From the NCBI RefSeq assembly GCF_900116855.1, contig NZ_UETD01000003.1, positions 291,924 to 355,923 of the forward strand: a DNA stretch of 64,000 bases, in the 5' to 3' direction. The stretch's first letter is position 1, and every line of letters starts with the position of its first letter. Of this stretch, positions 33,573-42,016 are shown in pieces. This stretch comes from Ruminococcus flavefaciens. GTDB taxonomy: Bacteria > Bacillota > Clostridia > Oscillospirales > Ruminococcaceae. Below the pieces are notes generated by a model. That model was not told where the DNA came from. It saw nothing but the letters and a program-made list of their open reading frames with translations, and searched no databases. A program made the position numbers and the translations under genes.

Positions 33573-36500
33573 ATGAAGAAAAACAGACTAAGCAAGAAGA
33601 GAGTTCTCTGTGCTGCACTGTCTGCGGCATTGGTGACAAATTCTCTTCATTTTGCTGCTGCCTATGCGGATAACGTCTATAAGGACGGTATCTATACGGG
33701 TACAGCTAAGGGATTTAACGGCGATATCACAGTATCGGTAACGGTTTCCGAGGGCTCTGTCTCGGCTGTGGATGTTACGGCACAGAACGAAACTCCGGCA
33801 TATTGGAAGGAAGCGGAAAAGCTGATACCCGAGATAATCTCCGCTAACGGCACTGAGGGCGTTGATTCCGTAAGCGGTGCAACTTACAGCAGTGAGGGCA
33901 TCAAAAAAGCAGTGGAAAATGCCCTTGCAAAGAGTACTGCTCCCGATTGCTTTGAGGGCGGAAGCGGAAGTACCGATGATCCCTTTATTATCAATACAGC
34001 TTCTCAGCTTATTGGATTTGCTCAGAGCGTTGATGAGGGAGAGAACTACCTCGGCAAATATATTGCCCTCGATGCTGATATAGACTTATCCGATACAGAA
34101 AACTGGAACCCCATAGGTGCTGAGGGAGCTGCGGCTAAAAATCTCGATAAGATATTCGCAGGAGACTTCAACGGACGCGGTCACATTGTAAAGGGACTTA
34201 CCATTGTAACAGATGAGAGTTCAGCATATGCCGATGAGAGCAATGTGGGACTCTTTTCCACACTTCTCAGCACTGCTAAGGTCTCGGGCGTAAAGTTGGA
34301 AGGCGTAAACATTAAGGTGGCAGGCGAAAAGGTTGTAAGAGCAGGCGGTATAACAGGAGATATCACCAGCAATGCAGTCTCAAAGGCTGAGGGGCGTGCC
34401 GTAGTAGACAACTGCTCTGTCAGCGGCTCGGTATCGGCTGAGACTGATGCGGCAATGGTAATGACAGGCGGCGTAGTGGGCAGAGCTTCGGGCAATGCGA
34501 TCATATCGAACTGCATTTCGGATACTGCGGTTTATTCGTCAGCAGGCTCAAAGATCGCATACGGCGGCGGTATCGTTTCAATGGCAGGCAACGATACATA
34601 TGTGCTGAACTGCGCTGACAAGGGTGATATAACCGTACTGACAAAAAGCGGCTTCTCCCTCTATGCAGGCGGAGTTGTTGGCATGATGACATCTGAGCAG
34701 TACAACTGCATTTCCTCGGGAAATGTTACTGTGGGTACCATTGCACAAGCTGACGCTGCAAACTGCGCAGGCATCATCAACGGAGCTCTTATGCCTGCCG
34801 CTTCGGGAAAGTATGATTACTATGCTTCCGGAGCAGAACTGCGCTATATGGACGAATCAGGTTCGGCTTCAACCATTGATGCTGTGTCACACGGAGCAGG
34901 CTCCATGAACGCTGAGGACACCTTTGCTGCTGAAAAGGCAGATAACATGAACAGCAGTGAATTTGCAGAAGTACTCAACGAAAACCTCTATGATATATCA
35001 AGGAAGCTTGGTGATACCGGCACCGAGTTCATGCTTTGGAAGCTCTCCGACGAGGGTGAGATCACTCTTTCCGATGAGGTATTCATCAACGATGTGATAG
35101 ATGCATCTGTATTTGACTCGGGAGAGGGTACAAAGGAGTCACCCTATATTCTCAGAACGGCAGATCAGCTCCGCGGATTTGCAGGCTCACTGTCCGAGCA
35201 TATCGACTACACGGGAACATACATCGAGCTTGCAGATGATATTGACATTTCCGACAGTGAGTGGACTCCCATAGGCGACAGCAGCGTTGTATTCAACGGC
35301 AGCTTTGACGGTAAGGGGCACACCGTCAAGGGTATGACCATCGGCAGCGCCGATACAGCCAAGCAGCTTGCCAAGGGAGAGAATTACATCGGATTTTTCA
35401 GTGCTCTCGGCACTGATGCTGTTGTTAAGAACGTCAAGCTGACAGATGTGCTTATCAATGTTTCCTATGAAGCAAGTGCGTATGTCGGCGGTATCGCAGC
35501 GGTAATGGACTCCGACGGCAGCGGCTACAAGGGTGCTATTGTTGACAGCTGCGATGTTGAGGGCAAACTGACACTGACCGCAGATAAGGGCAACAACTTT
35601 GCAGGCGGCATAGCAGCATACGTTTACAAGGGAGCTATCATCAACTGCAGATCTGATGTTGATGCCTCCTGCACTGTAAAAACAGGTGCTGCATTCGGTG
35701 AAACAGGCGGAATCGCCGCACTTGTGAACAGGGGACTTGTGGCAAACTGCTACACCCTCGGAAAAGTTTACGGCAGCGGTAACCGCGAGGACGAGGGCAT
35801 GGCGACCGTAAGCTCTCTTGTGGCAGTAAATGCAGGCTATCTGGTAAACTGCTACGGCAGCGGCGGTCACGAGACCAATGATTATTCCACATATACAGGT
35901 GCTTTATCAGGCTGGATCACAGGTATCGGTCATACCTATGACTGCTATTACAACTCCGAAGCTGTAATGAAGATCGGCGATACTGTTGTTGCCCCTGTTG
36001 CCGATGTGGGAACGAGAGTTTCCTCAGGCGTAAGTGAAGACGGTCTGGTATACACAGGCGGTGTGGTTTTCAATAACGAGGCATACACTTCAAAGAATTA
36101 CAGCGGACTTGCAGATAAGCTTAACGGCAATTTCGCAGCTTTCCCTGTTGAGCTGACACAGTTCGGTATCACAAATAATTCGCTGAAAGCATGGAAATAC
36201 GATAATGAGGTAACGTTTGCCGACGAATATGCAGAGGCTGCTTACGTTCAGCCCGAGGCAGAGATCGTGAAAAAGCCGGAGCTCAAGCTCAATGACGGCA
36301 CATGGTACGGCAGGGATGACGATAAAAAGGTAACAGTTACCATCACGGTCAAGGACGGAGAGGTAACAAAGATAGTTTCCTCCGATGGTTCCGCAGAGGG
36401 CGAAGCTTATGAAGCTGCACTTCAGACAGCCAAGGACAAATCCACATACAACGACAAGACTTCATATGATGCTGCCGATGTATCAGTATTTGCAGGCGGC

Positions 36501-38030
36501 AAGGGCACTGAGCAGGAGCCTTACCTTATAAAGACAGAGGCTCAGCTCCGCTATGTGGCAGAGGCTATGAATGAGGAAGTGGACTGGGAGAATATCTGGT
36601 TCGCTCTTGACAGCGATATCACTCTTGAAGGCGGTGACTGGCTCCCGATCGGTCACGCTATTCAGGCGGAGATAAACGGTCAGAAGAAGAACTTCGCGGT
36701 ATATCCTTTCCGCGGAAACTTCGATGGAAGAGATCATACCATATCCGGACTTACTATCGGAAGCAAGGAGGCTCCTGCCGATATTTACCTTTCGGGATTA
36801 TTCGGTCTGGCAGCAGGTGAGCATGAAACCAATCTAACTCCCGATGGAAGCGCAAGGCTTGTCAATATCAGAAATATAAAGCTCAGAGATATCTCCATCA
36901 ATGTTGAGTCTCGCTATGAGGCTAATGTGGGCGGACTTATTGCATGGGCGCAGAACGGATTCGTTATCGACAACTGCTCCGCCGAGGGAAGCATAAACGC
37001 AAAAACAAAGGAGTCCTTCGCAAGAGTCGGCGGACTTGTGGGAAGCACACTTCGCGGTACTGTTACCGACTGCTATACAAATGTCGAGATAAATGCTGCA
37101 ACAGGTACATCATCCGTATACGCAGGCGGTCTTGCAGGAATGACAAACCGTTCCGCACAGGTGAACTGCTATACCCTCGGAAATATCAGTGCCAATGCCG
37201 AGAGCAACAACAAGGCTATGGTGGGCGGTCTGACAGGTATGTCGGGCGGTACTAACATAAACTGCTATACCCGCGGAAATGTTGAGTCGCTTATCACAAC
37301 AGTGGATATCGGCGGCATAAACGGACGCAGTGCAGGTATCGCGGCCGATCACTGCTGCTTCTTCAACAGCAGTGCGGACTATAAGGCAGCAGGCAAGGAG
37401 ATAGCCGAGAAAAAGGCTTCGGGAACTCTTGTAGGCGGCGAGATAAAGGTATCTTCCATGACAGCAGAGGAGATGGCTTCAAAGGAATTTGCAGAGACAC
37501 TTAACGCCAATAAAAATAACATGACCGCAGTTCTCGGTGAGGTAAGCGCATACCTTGAAGATATGACCGAAAACAACAAGGAAGGTCTTTCTCATCAGCT
37601 CTTCTACGCCAATGACGGTTCAGACCTCAACAGCTGGGTAATGGGTGAAAGCTCACCCGAATTCGGTGAGGAGATCATTGAAGAAAAGCCCGATATCGCT
37701 TCCGATGAGGAGCTTTGCGAATGGGCAGAAAAGGACTATCAGAAGAAGAACGGCGTCAAGTATACAAAAGCTGTCATCAGCAGTGATGAAAATGGCAGAC
37801 GCGTCATAACCATCTCAGACAAATCGGGAAAGGTCCTTGACAAATACACCATTGATCCAAAGACAGGAAAAGGAAGCGATTCCGACGGTGAAGCCGTTGA
37901 TCTTCCGCAGACAGGCAATAATTCAATGACAAACCTGTTTATTCTTCTCGGAGCGATCATGTCTGTTATTATGGGCGCGTTTGCGATCAGGGCTTCAGGC
38001 GTGATACGCCGTCGTGAAGATGAGCAGTAA
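33573..38030 (+). CDS. Giant LPQTG-anchored surface protein with FMN-binding and GLUG-repeat domains
   Basis: The protein has 1485 residues. A signal peptide (about 1-33) is followed by an FMN-binding domain (about 36-118) whose VSGATYSS motif carries the Thr that ApbE-type transferases link to FMN. Three large GLUG-type beta-helix modules follow (about 130-500, 510-860, 985-1340), each opening with a phrase like TKESPYILRTADQLRGFAG. A second FMN-binding-like stretch (NDGTWYGRDDDKKVTVTI) before module three lacks the GAT motif. The C-terminus has LPQTG, a hydrophobic helix and RRREDE, a sortase sorting signal. The next gene is a sortase. A role in extracellular flavin-based electron transfer or ligand binding is plausible. 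Confidence 0.85.
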   Translation: MKKNRLSKKRVLCAALSAALVTNSLHFAAAYADNVYKDGIYTGTAKGFNGDITVSVTVSEGSVSAVDVTAQNETPAYWKEAEKLIPEIISANGTEGVDSVSGATYSSEGIKKAVENALAKSTAPDCFEGGSGSTDDPFIINTASQLIGFAQSVDEGENYLGKYIALDADIDLSDTENWNPIGAEGAAAKNLDKIFAGDFNGRGHIVKGLTIVTDESSAYADESNVGLFSTLLSTAKVSGVKLEGVNIKVAGEKVVRAGGITGDITSNAVSKAEGRAVVDNCSVSGSVSAETDAAMVMTGGVVGRASGNAIISNCISDTAVYSSAGSKIAYGGGIVSMAGNDTYVLNCADKGDITVLTKSGFSLYAGGVVGMMTSEQYNCISSGNVTVGTIAQADAANCAGIINGALMPAASGKYDYYASGAELRYMDESGSASTIDAVSHGAGSMNAEDTFAAEKADNMNSSEFAEVLNENLYDISRKLGDTGTEFMLWKLSDEGEITLSDEVFINDVIDASVFDSGEGTKESPYILRTADQLRGFAGSLSEHIDYTGTYIELADDIDISDSEWTPIGDSSVVFNGSFDGKGHTVKGMTIGSADTAKQLAKGENYIGFFSALGTDAVVKNVKLTDVLINVSYEASAYVGGIAAVMDSDGSGYKGAIVDSCDVEGKLTLTADKGNNFAGGIAAYVYKGAIINCRSDVDASCTVKTGAAFGETGGIAALVNRGLVANCYTLGKVYGSGNREDEGMATVSSLVAVNAGYLVNCYGSGGHETNDYSTYTGALSGWITGIGHTYDCYYNSEAVMKIGDTVVAPVADVGTRVSSGVSEDGLVYTGGVVFNNEAYTSKNYSGLADKLNGNFAAFPVELTQFGITNNSLKAWKYDNEVTFADEYAEAAYVQPEAEIVKKPELKLNDGTWYGRDDDKKVTVTITVKDGEVTKIVSSDGSAEGEAYEAALQTAKDKSTYNDKTSYDAADVSVFAGGKGTEQEPYLIKTEAQLRYVAEAMNEEVDWENIWFALDSDITLEGGDWLPIGHAIQAEINGQKKNFAVYPFRGNFDGRDHTISGLTIGSKEAPADIYLSGLFGLAAGEHETNLTPDGSARLVNIRNIKLRDISINVESRYEANVGGLIAWAQNGFVIDNCSAEGSINAKTKESFARVGGLVGSTLRGTVTDCYTNVEINAATGTSSVYAGGLAGMTNRSAQVNCYTLGNISANAESNNKAMVGGLTGMSGGTNINCYTRGNVESLITTVDIGGINGRSAGIAADHCCFFNSSADYKAAGKEIAEKKASGTLVGGEIKVSSMTAEEMASKEFAETLNANKNNMTAVLGEVSAYLEDMTENNKEGLSHQLFYANDGSDLNSWVMGESSPEFGEEIIEEKPDIASDEELCEWAEKDYQKKNGVKYTKAVISSDENGRRVITISDKSGKVLDKYTIDPKTGKGSDSDGEAVDLPQTGNNSMTNLFILLGAIMSVIMGAFAIRASGVIRRREDEQ

Positions 38031-38565
38031 GCCGCAGACTGATACCGCTGGCAAAACAAAAAGGCAATGGGCTCTGTTTACAGCAGGGCTCGTTGCAATA
38101 CTTATCGGTGTCGGTATTATCGGCTTTTTCGGGATCAGAAAGCTGTACAGAGAATATCAGAAGCAAAAGCTGATGCGTGAAAACCCTGTTGTGGAGATAG
38201 CGGAGCTGCACATCAAGGCTCCCATTCTTGAGGGCACGGATAATTCAACGCTTTCAAAGGCAGCAGGACATTTTATCGGAACAGGAGATTTCGGCAAAGG
38301 GAATTATTGCATTGCAGGTCACAGCAGTACCGTCTACAAGGAATACTTCAATGATCTCAAAAAAGTCAGAAACGGTATGAAGATCGTATTGTATGATAAG
38401 TCAAAAAAAGCATATGCATATACCGTGACAGAAAGCTTCATTGTTCAGCCGAATGAAACAGAAGTACTTGATGATCCCGGTGACAACAGGCTGACGATAA
38501 TAACCTGCACTGACGACGGAACGCAGCGGCAGGTGGTGGTTGCAGCATTTGATGGTGACAGATAA
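38020..38565 (+). CDS. Sortase
   Basis: The 181-residue enzyme has one N-terminal membrane helix (about 16-38) and a sortase barrel. The catalytic His is in CIAGHSS and the Cys in LTIITCTDDGTQR, whose final Arg is the third catalytic residue. It joins LPXTG proteins to the wall. It overlaps the end of the LPQTG gene by 11 bases, so this protein is the expected substrate. I took ATG 38020; GTG 38014 is possible. It resembles housekeeping-independent, substrate-linked sortases; the class was not determined. Confidence 0.9.
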   Translation: MSSKPQTDTAGKTKRQWALFTAGLVAILIGVGIIGFFGIRKLYREYQKQKLMRENPVVEIAELHIKAPILEGTDNSTLSKAAGHFIGTGDFGKGNYCIAGHSSTVYKEYFNDLKKVRNGMKIVLYDKSKKAYAYTVTESFIVQPNETEVLDDPGDNRLTIITCTDDGTQRQVVVAAFDGDR

Positions 38566-38596
38566 AAGGATAAATTGAAATCTTTCATAATAATAT

Positions 38597-38623
38597 AGCC
38601 TCCCTCGGGAGGCTTTAGCTTTT
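38597..38623 (+). terminator. Terminator after the sortase gene
   Basis: AGCCTCCC and GGGAGGCT with a two-base loop, then TTTAGCTTTT; it also lies just past the converging anti-sigma gene. Confidence 0.75.
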
Positions 38624-38633
38624 ATTATCCGAT

Positions 38634-39791
38634 TTACTGCTGCTTCTCGGAAAGGGCAGAGATAACAGCTTTCGCTCTGTCCTTGCCTATGTCATAGCAG
38701 GAGCGTATGCCGCAGAGCTCGCATATGAGCTTTCCGTTTTCGGAAACTGATAATGAGCCGCTGACATAGTCCTTTCTGTATATCAGCTTCACAGCGGAGT
38801 CGGTTTCCGCTGTGCCGCTATATACGTTGGGCAGGGAAGTGTTCTCGGCGAGAAGTGCCCATATACTGCTCTTGTCAATATCTTTACGGAGCTGCGAGCC
38901 TATATACGCTTCCCCTGTGAGTCCATCCGCGCTGAGTCCCATTTCGTTTATGAGACCGCCGAGGTCCGTGGGGGAGTAGTCCATGCTGACATAGATATAG
39001 CTGCCGATCTTGTCTGGGAATTTCGCGGCTATCATGGCGTTTGCATTGGAAAGACCTCTTATGCTGTAAATATCTATATCCGCAGCAGCGAGCATTGTCC
39101 TGCCGTTTTCCGTGTACTCCTTTTCAATGTGAGCAGGACGGATATAGCTGCCTTTCAGACGGTCGGTAGCGTCATAGCTGCTTAATTTGTAATATGTGCC
39201 CGCAGGTGCAGGACCTGCAAGCTCCTGAAAGCTTTGTACGAATATCTCGCGGAATACATTCGGGTCAAATGTAGAAGTAGGAGAGGGGGGCTCTGTGATG
39301 ATCTCAGGTGATGTAATTATGGCTGAAGTGGTTGAAGCAGACGTTGTCGGAGCTTCTGTCAATAAAGTGGTAAGTGCAGTGGTCTGAGGGGCGGCTTTTG
39401 TGGTGTTTGCAGCCGTGGTGATTGATGGCTCGGAAGCTGCTGCCGAAGTTACAATGGAAGCGGTCTGAGTTGCCGTGGGAGCAGTGTTTGTAGTCCTTGC
39501 CGCAGAAGTTACGGCAGCAGCCGTAACAGACGTTGTTTTTGTTCCGGTTACAGTCTCCGAAGCAGTCGGCTCGGTGGAGTTCTCTATCATGCTGCTGTCT
39601 GTGAATTTGTCGTTTCCGAGGTCTTTAGCCGAGGACAGCTTCCACAGTCCCACACCTGCGATGACAGCGGCGCACATACCCGACACCGCATAGGAAGTAT
39701 GCTTTATTTTTGCGGCTCTGAGCTTTCTCTGCTCAATTATCTCGTCGCCGCGCTTCATTATCCTGTTGGCAATATCTTCATAGCTCCTCAT
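38634..39791 (-). CDS. Membrane anti-sigma-like protein of ECF sigma 4
   Basis: The product has 385 residues from ATG 39791 (AAGGAGGG upstream), overlapping the sigma 4 gene by 14 bases. A short cytosolic segment (MRSYEDIANRIMKRGDEII) precedes one membrane helix (about 34-53). A linker of ~125 residues, almost only Thr, Ala and Ser, leads to an outside domain of ~200 residues (from about 178). The cytosolic part is shorter than in the other three partners and the family is different. Coupled translation supports a sigma/anti-sigma pair. Confidence 0.7.
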   Translation of the reverse strand: MRSYEDIANRIMKRGDEIIEQRKLRAAKIKHTSYAVSGMCAAVIAGVGLWKLSSAKDLGNDKFTDSSMIENSTEPTASETVTGTKTTSVTAAAVTSAARTTNTAPTATQTASIVTSAAASEPSITTAANTTKAAPQTTALTTLLTEAPTTSASTTSAIITSPEIITEPPSPTSTFDPNVFREIFVQSFQELAGPAPAGTYYKLSSYDATDRLKGSYIRPAHIEKEYTENGRTMLAAADIDIYSIRGLSNANAMIAAKFPDKIGSYIYVSMDYSPTDLGGLINEMGLSADGLTGEAYIGSQLRKDIDKSSIWALLAENTSLPNVYSGTAETDSAVKLIYRKDYVSGSLSVSENGKLICELCGIRSCYDIGKDRAKAVISALSEKQQ

Positions 39792-40332
39792 ACTCAAAGC
39801 CCTCCTTTTCAAGTAGTTTTTTCAACGCACCTTTTGCGCGGTAAAGCAGGTTCCTGACCTGCCGTTCACTTTTCTTCATTATAACAGCCGTTTCGGTGTT
39901 GCTGAAATTCTCAAAATAGACCAGATACAGCACCTGCCTGTAATCAGGTGGCAGCTTCTCCATCGTCCTGTGGAGCAGCCTGCGGTCATCGCTTTGTATG
40001 TGGTTCTTTTCTATATCCTCCCTGTCGGAGATATGGTAAAACTCATCTATGGGAGCCTGCTGTATCTTCCGCCGCTTTCGTATATAGTTATAAGCGGTAT
40101 AGCGTCCCACGGAGAAAAGCCATGTCTTGAAGGTGCTTTTCCCCGAAAACTTCGGCTTATCGGTATATAGTTTAAGGAATGTCTCCTCGGCAAGCTCCTC
40201 TGCTTCGGAGAAGCTCTCCGCAAAGCCTGTGAGGTAAAGCGTGAGACCGTCCCAGTATTCAGCGACCAGCTCGGTAAAAGAATTCCTGTCACCCTCAAGG
40301 AAACGGCGGTAGCTGTTTGCACCGCTGTCCAT
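39778..40332 (-). CDS. ECF-type RNA polymerase sigma factor 4
   Basis: This 184-residue factor is closer to classic SigW/RpoE-type ECF factors than the other three. Region 2 has SFSEAEELAEETFLKLY and FKTWLFSVGRYTAYNYIRKR; region 4 has LPPDYRQVLYLVYFENFSNT and KKSERQVRNLLYRAKGALKK. ATG 40332 follows AAAGGAG. A promoter-like pair of boxes upstream is identical to one reading the other way into the dockerin gene at 40533, which suggests autoregulation and a direct target. Confidence 0.9.
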   Translation of the reverse strand: MDSGANSYRRFLEGDRNSFTELVAEYWDGLTLYLTGFAESFSEAEELAEETFLKLYTDKPKFSGKSTFKTWLFSVGRYTAYNYIRKRRKIQQAPIDEFYHISDREDIEKNHIQSDDRRLLHRTMEKLPPDYRQVLYLVYFENFSNTETAVIMKKSERQVRNLLYRAKGALKKLLEKEGFEYEEL

Positions 40333-40374
40333 AGACAACTCCTTTCATGCGATATGGTATAGTTCCTCTACTGA

Positions 40375-40405
40375 TTAGTAACATTTTTCCGCATTTTGTC
40401 TCACC
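40375..40405 (-). promoter_or_regulatory. Candidate ECF promoter of the sigma 4 operon
   Basis: On the minus strand GGTGAGACAAA (40405-40395), 11 bases, then TGTTACTAA (40383-40375). The same two boxes at the same spacing occur on the plus strand at 40456-40486. The ATG lies about 43 bases downstream. Confidence 0.7.
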
Positions 40406-40455
40406 TTGATTATAAAATATATATTTTTCCCTGTCAACAGGATTATTTTGAAACC

Positions 40456-40486
40456 GGTGAGACAAATTCATCGAAAGTGTTACTAA
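40456..40486 (+). promoter_or_regulatory. Candidate ECF promoter of the dockerin protein gene
   Basis: GGTGAGACAAA (40456-40466), 11 bases, then TGTTACTAA (40478-40486), identical in sequence and spacing to the divergent copy before sigma 4. No good sigma-A promoter is apparent in the interval. Confidence 0.7.
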
Positions 40487-40532
40487 GTAGTGAAAGGCAA
40501 AAACATACAGCCGCAAAAAAGGAGGTATTACT

Positions 40533-41546
40533 ATGAAAAAACTGACAGCTATTATATTATCCGCAGCTCTTGCCGCAGCACAGACTGCGGGTATAGCCGC
40601 AAATGCCGAAACGGGCGTAGATTACTATGCAGGCAAGACAGTCGATGAGGTATATACCGAGCTCTCGGGAGAGGACTTTGTATTCCTCTCGGACTTATAT
40701 CGCTATGGCGGCGGATGTACTTTAACTCTTGACAGCAGCGGAAAGTTCCATATCATAGAAAAGAACTCGCGGGGTACAGAGATAACAGTTGCCAAGGGCA
40801 GCGAGCTTCCTGTTGATGAAATAATCAGCGCTGCAAGGGAGCAGATAAAGGAGTCCCCTGAAAAGCAGAAGCCCATTATTAAAAAGAATGCCCACGGTGT
40901 CACCTACACTCTGAAATGGCTCCGCAGCGACTATTATGAAGCTGTCTGCGATGTCCTCAAAGGTTATGACTGCGTTCTGTCCATAGACGAGAACTTCGAG
41001 GCATATGAGGACATGAATTATCTGAGTGTGGAGGGTTTTTATATCCGTTCAGACAGGTCTCCCGAGGAGATCGTAAGCGATTATCCCGAGCTTGGACTGG
41101 AACAGAGACCGTATGAAGTTTTTGATGACTATGATTATTACTTGGCTATCGGCAGCAAATCATGGACACATGGTCAGCTTTATGAGGCATTGAAGGATAT
41201 GAGCGAAAAGGGTATCGGATATTCGGCATTGTGTGCGACAACAGAGCTTGCATTCTTAAATGCTGACACAATAAACTGCACCCATAACATCTACACCAAG
41301 GAGGACGTGACAGATGAGCTCCGCACCGAGATAAGGCAGTTCTACAGAAGACCATCGGTGCAGGGAGACTCCAACTGCGACGGGGGAATGGACCTTGCAG
41401 ACGCCATATTCATCATGCAGTCACTTGCAAATCCAGATAAGTATCAGCTTACGGAGCAGGGCAGGTTCAACGGTGATATAAACGGCGACGGTGTTACTTC
41501 CGGAGATGCTCTGTCCATACAGAACAGGCTCCTCGGAATTGAGTAA
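40533..41546 (+). CDS. Secreted dockerin protein of unknown function
   Basis: The 337-residue product has a signal peptide (about 1-25) and a central domain (about 28-270) with no recognised family, rich in Tyr, Glu and Asp (SGEDFVFLSDLYRYGGG, DDYDYYLAIGSKSW). The C-terminal dockerin carries GDSNCDGGMDLADAIFIMQS and GDINGDGVTSGDALSIQN. That dockerin is the same flavour as the GH9 enzyme's (IMQSLANPxKY). AAGGAGG precedes the ATG. It faces sigma 4 and shares its promoter boxes, so it is probably a member of that regulon. Confidence 0.85.
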   Translation: MKKLTAIILSAALAAAQTAGIAANAETGVDYYAGKTVDEVYTELSGEDFVFLSDLYRYGGGCTLTLDSSGKFHIIEKNSRGTEITVAKGSELPVDEIISAAREQIKESPEKQKPIIKKNAHGVTYTLKWLRSDYYEAVCDVLKGYDCVLSIDENFEAYEDMNYLSVEGFYIRSDRSPEEIVSDYPELGLEQRPYEVFDDYDYYLAIGSKSWTHGQLYEALKDMSEKGIGYSALCATTELAFLNADTINCTHNIYTKEDVTDELRTEIRQFYRRPSVQGDSNCDGGMDLADAIFIMQSLANPDKYQLTEQGRFNGDINGDGVTSGDALSIQNRLLGIE

Positions 41547-41594
41547 GCGGAAAAAATCCGCGGCTGAATGTGGGGCTGACAATAGAATAGTGAA

Positions 41595-41910
41595 AAACAG
41601 CGGCATCATAAGAGTAGTACTTATATAGAAGTTTATATGTAATTATTGGAGGAAAAACCTTTCTGAGGAAAGGTTCTTTTCCCCCAAGCCCCTTTTTTCC
41701 AAAGACTTTATAACTGAATTTAGCCCCGACAGTGCGCTCCACACAAGATGTGAAAATCAGTAATAATACTGAGAGCGCCTGTTGGGGCTAAATTTAATGC
41801 TGAAAGTTTTAGGAAAGGAGTTTGAGGAAAACCCTTTTTCAAAAGGGTTTTCCTCAATATCACTTGTAAAACTTCTATAAGAGTACCGCCCTTAACAGGT
41901 GCCGCTGTTT
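41595..41910 (+). terminator. Terminator of the dockerin gene split by foldback copy 2
   Basis: AAACAGCGGCATC (41595-41607) and GGTGCCGCTGTTT (41898-41910) form a 13-pair stem with one G-T pair once the element between them is removed. The restored loop would be about six bases. Confidence 0.7.
41608..41895. repeat. TTAA-bounded foldback element, copy 2
   Basis: The element is 288 bases long, ATAA on the left and TTAA on the right. Arms match copy 1 (AACCTTTCTGAGGAAAGGTT, CCAAAGACTTTATAACTGAA, TTTAGCCCCGACAG, AACCCTTTTTCAAAAGGGTT). The core between the GCCCCGACAG and GTTGGGGC boundaries is the reverse complement of the core of copy 1. Confidence 0.85.
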
Positions 41911-41912
41911 AC

Positions 41913-41942
41913 TTGACATACTGATATCTGATTTGGTATAAT
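41913..41942 (+). promoter_or_regulatory. Promoter of the cohesin-like/dockerin gene
   Basis: TTGACA (41913-41918) and TATAAT (41937-41942) with 18 bases between. A start near 41949 fits ATG 42017 and excludes the upstream start at 41942. Confidence 0.75.
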
Positions 41943-42016
41943 TGATAAAAGATCGAAAGCCTGATAACTCTGTATACAGCGCGGAAATGATTTTGTACTG
42001 CAACAGGAGGTCCGAT

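Noticed and set aside
33573..38030. Second functional FMN-binding domain in the LPQTG protein
   Set aside because: The stretch around residues 905-970 has the strand pattern but no [ST]GAT motif, so no flavin attachment is claimed.
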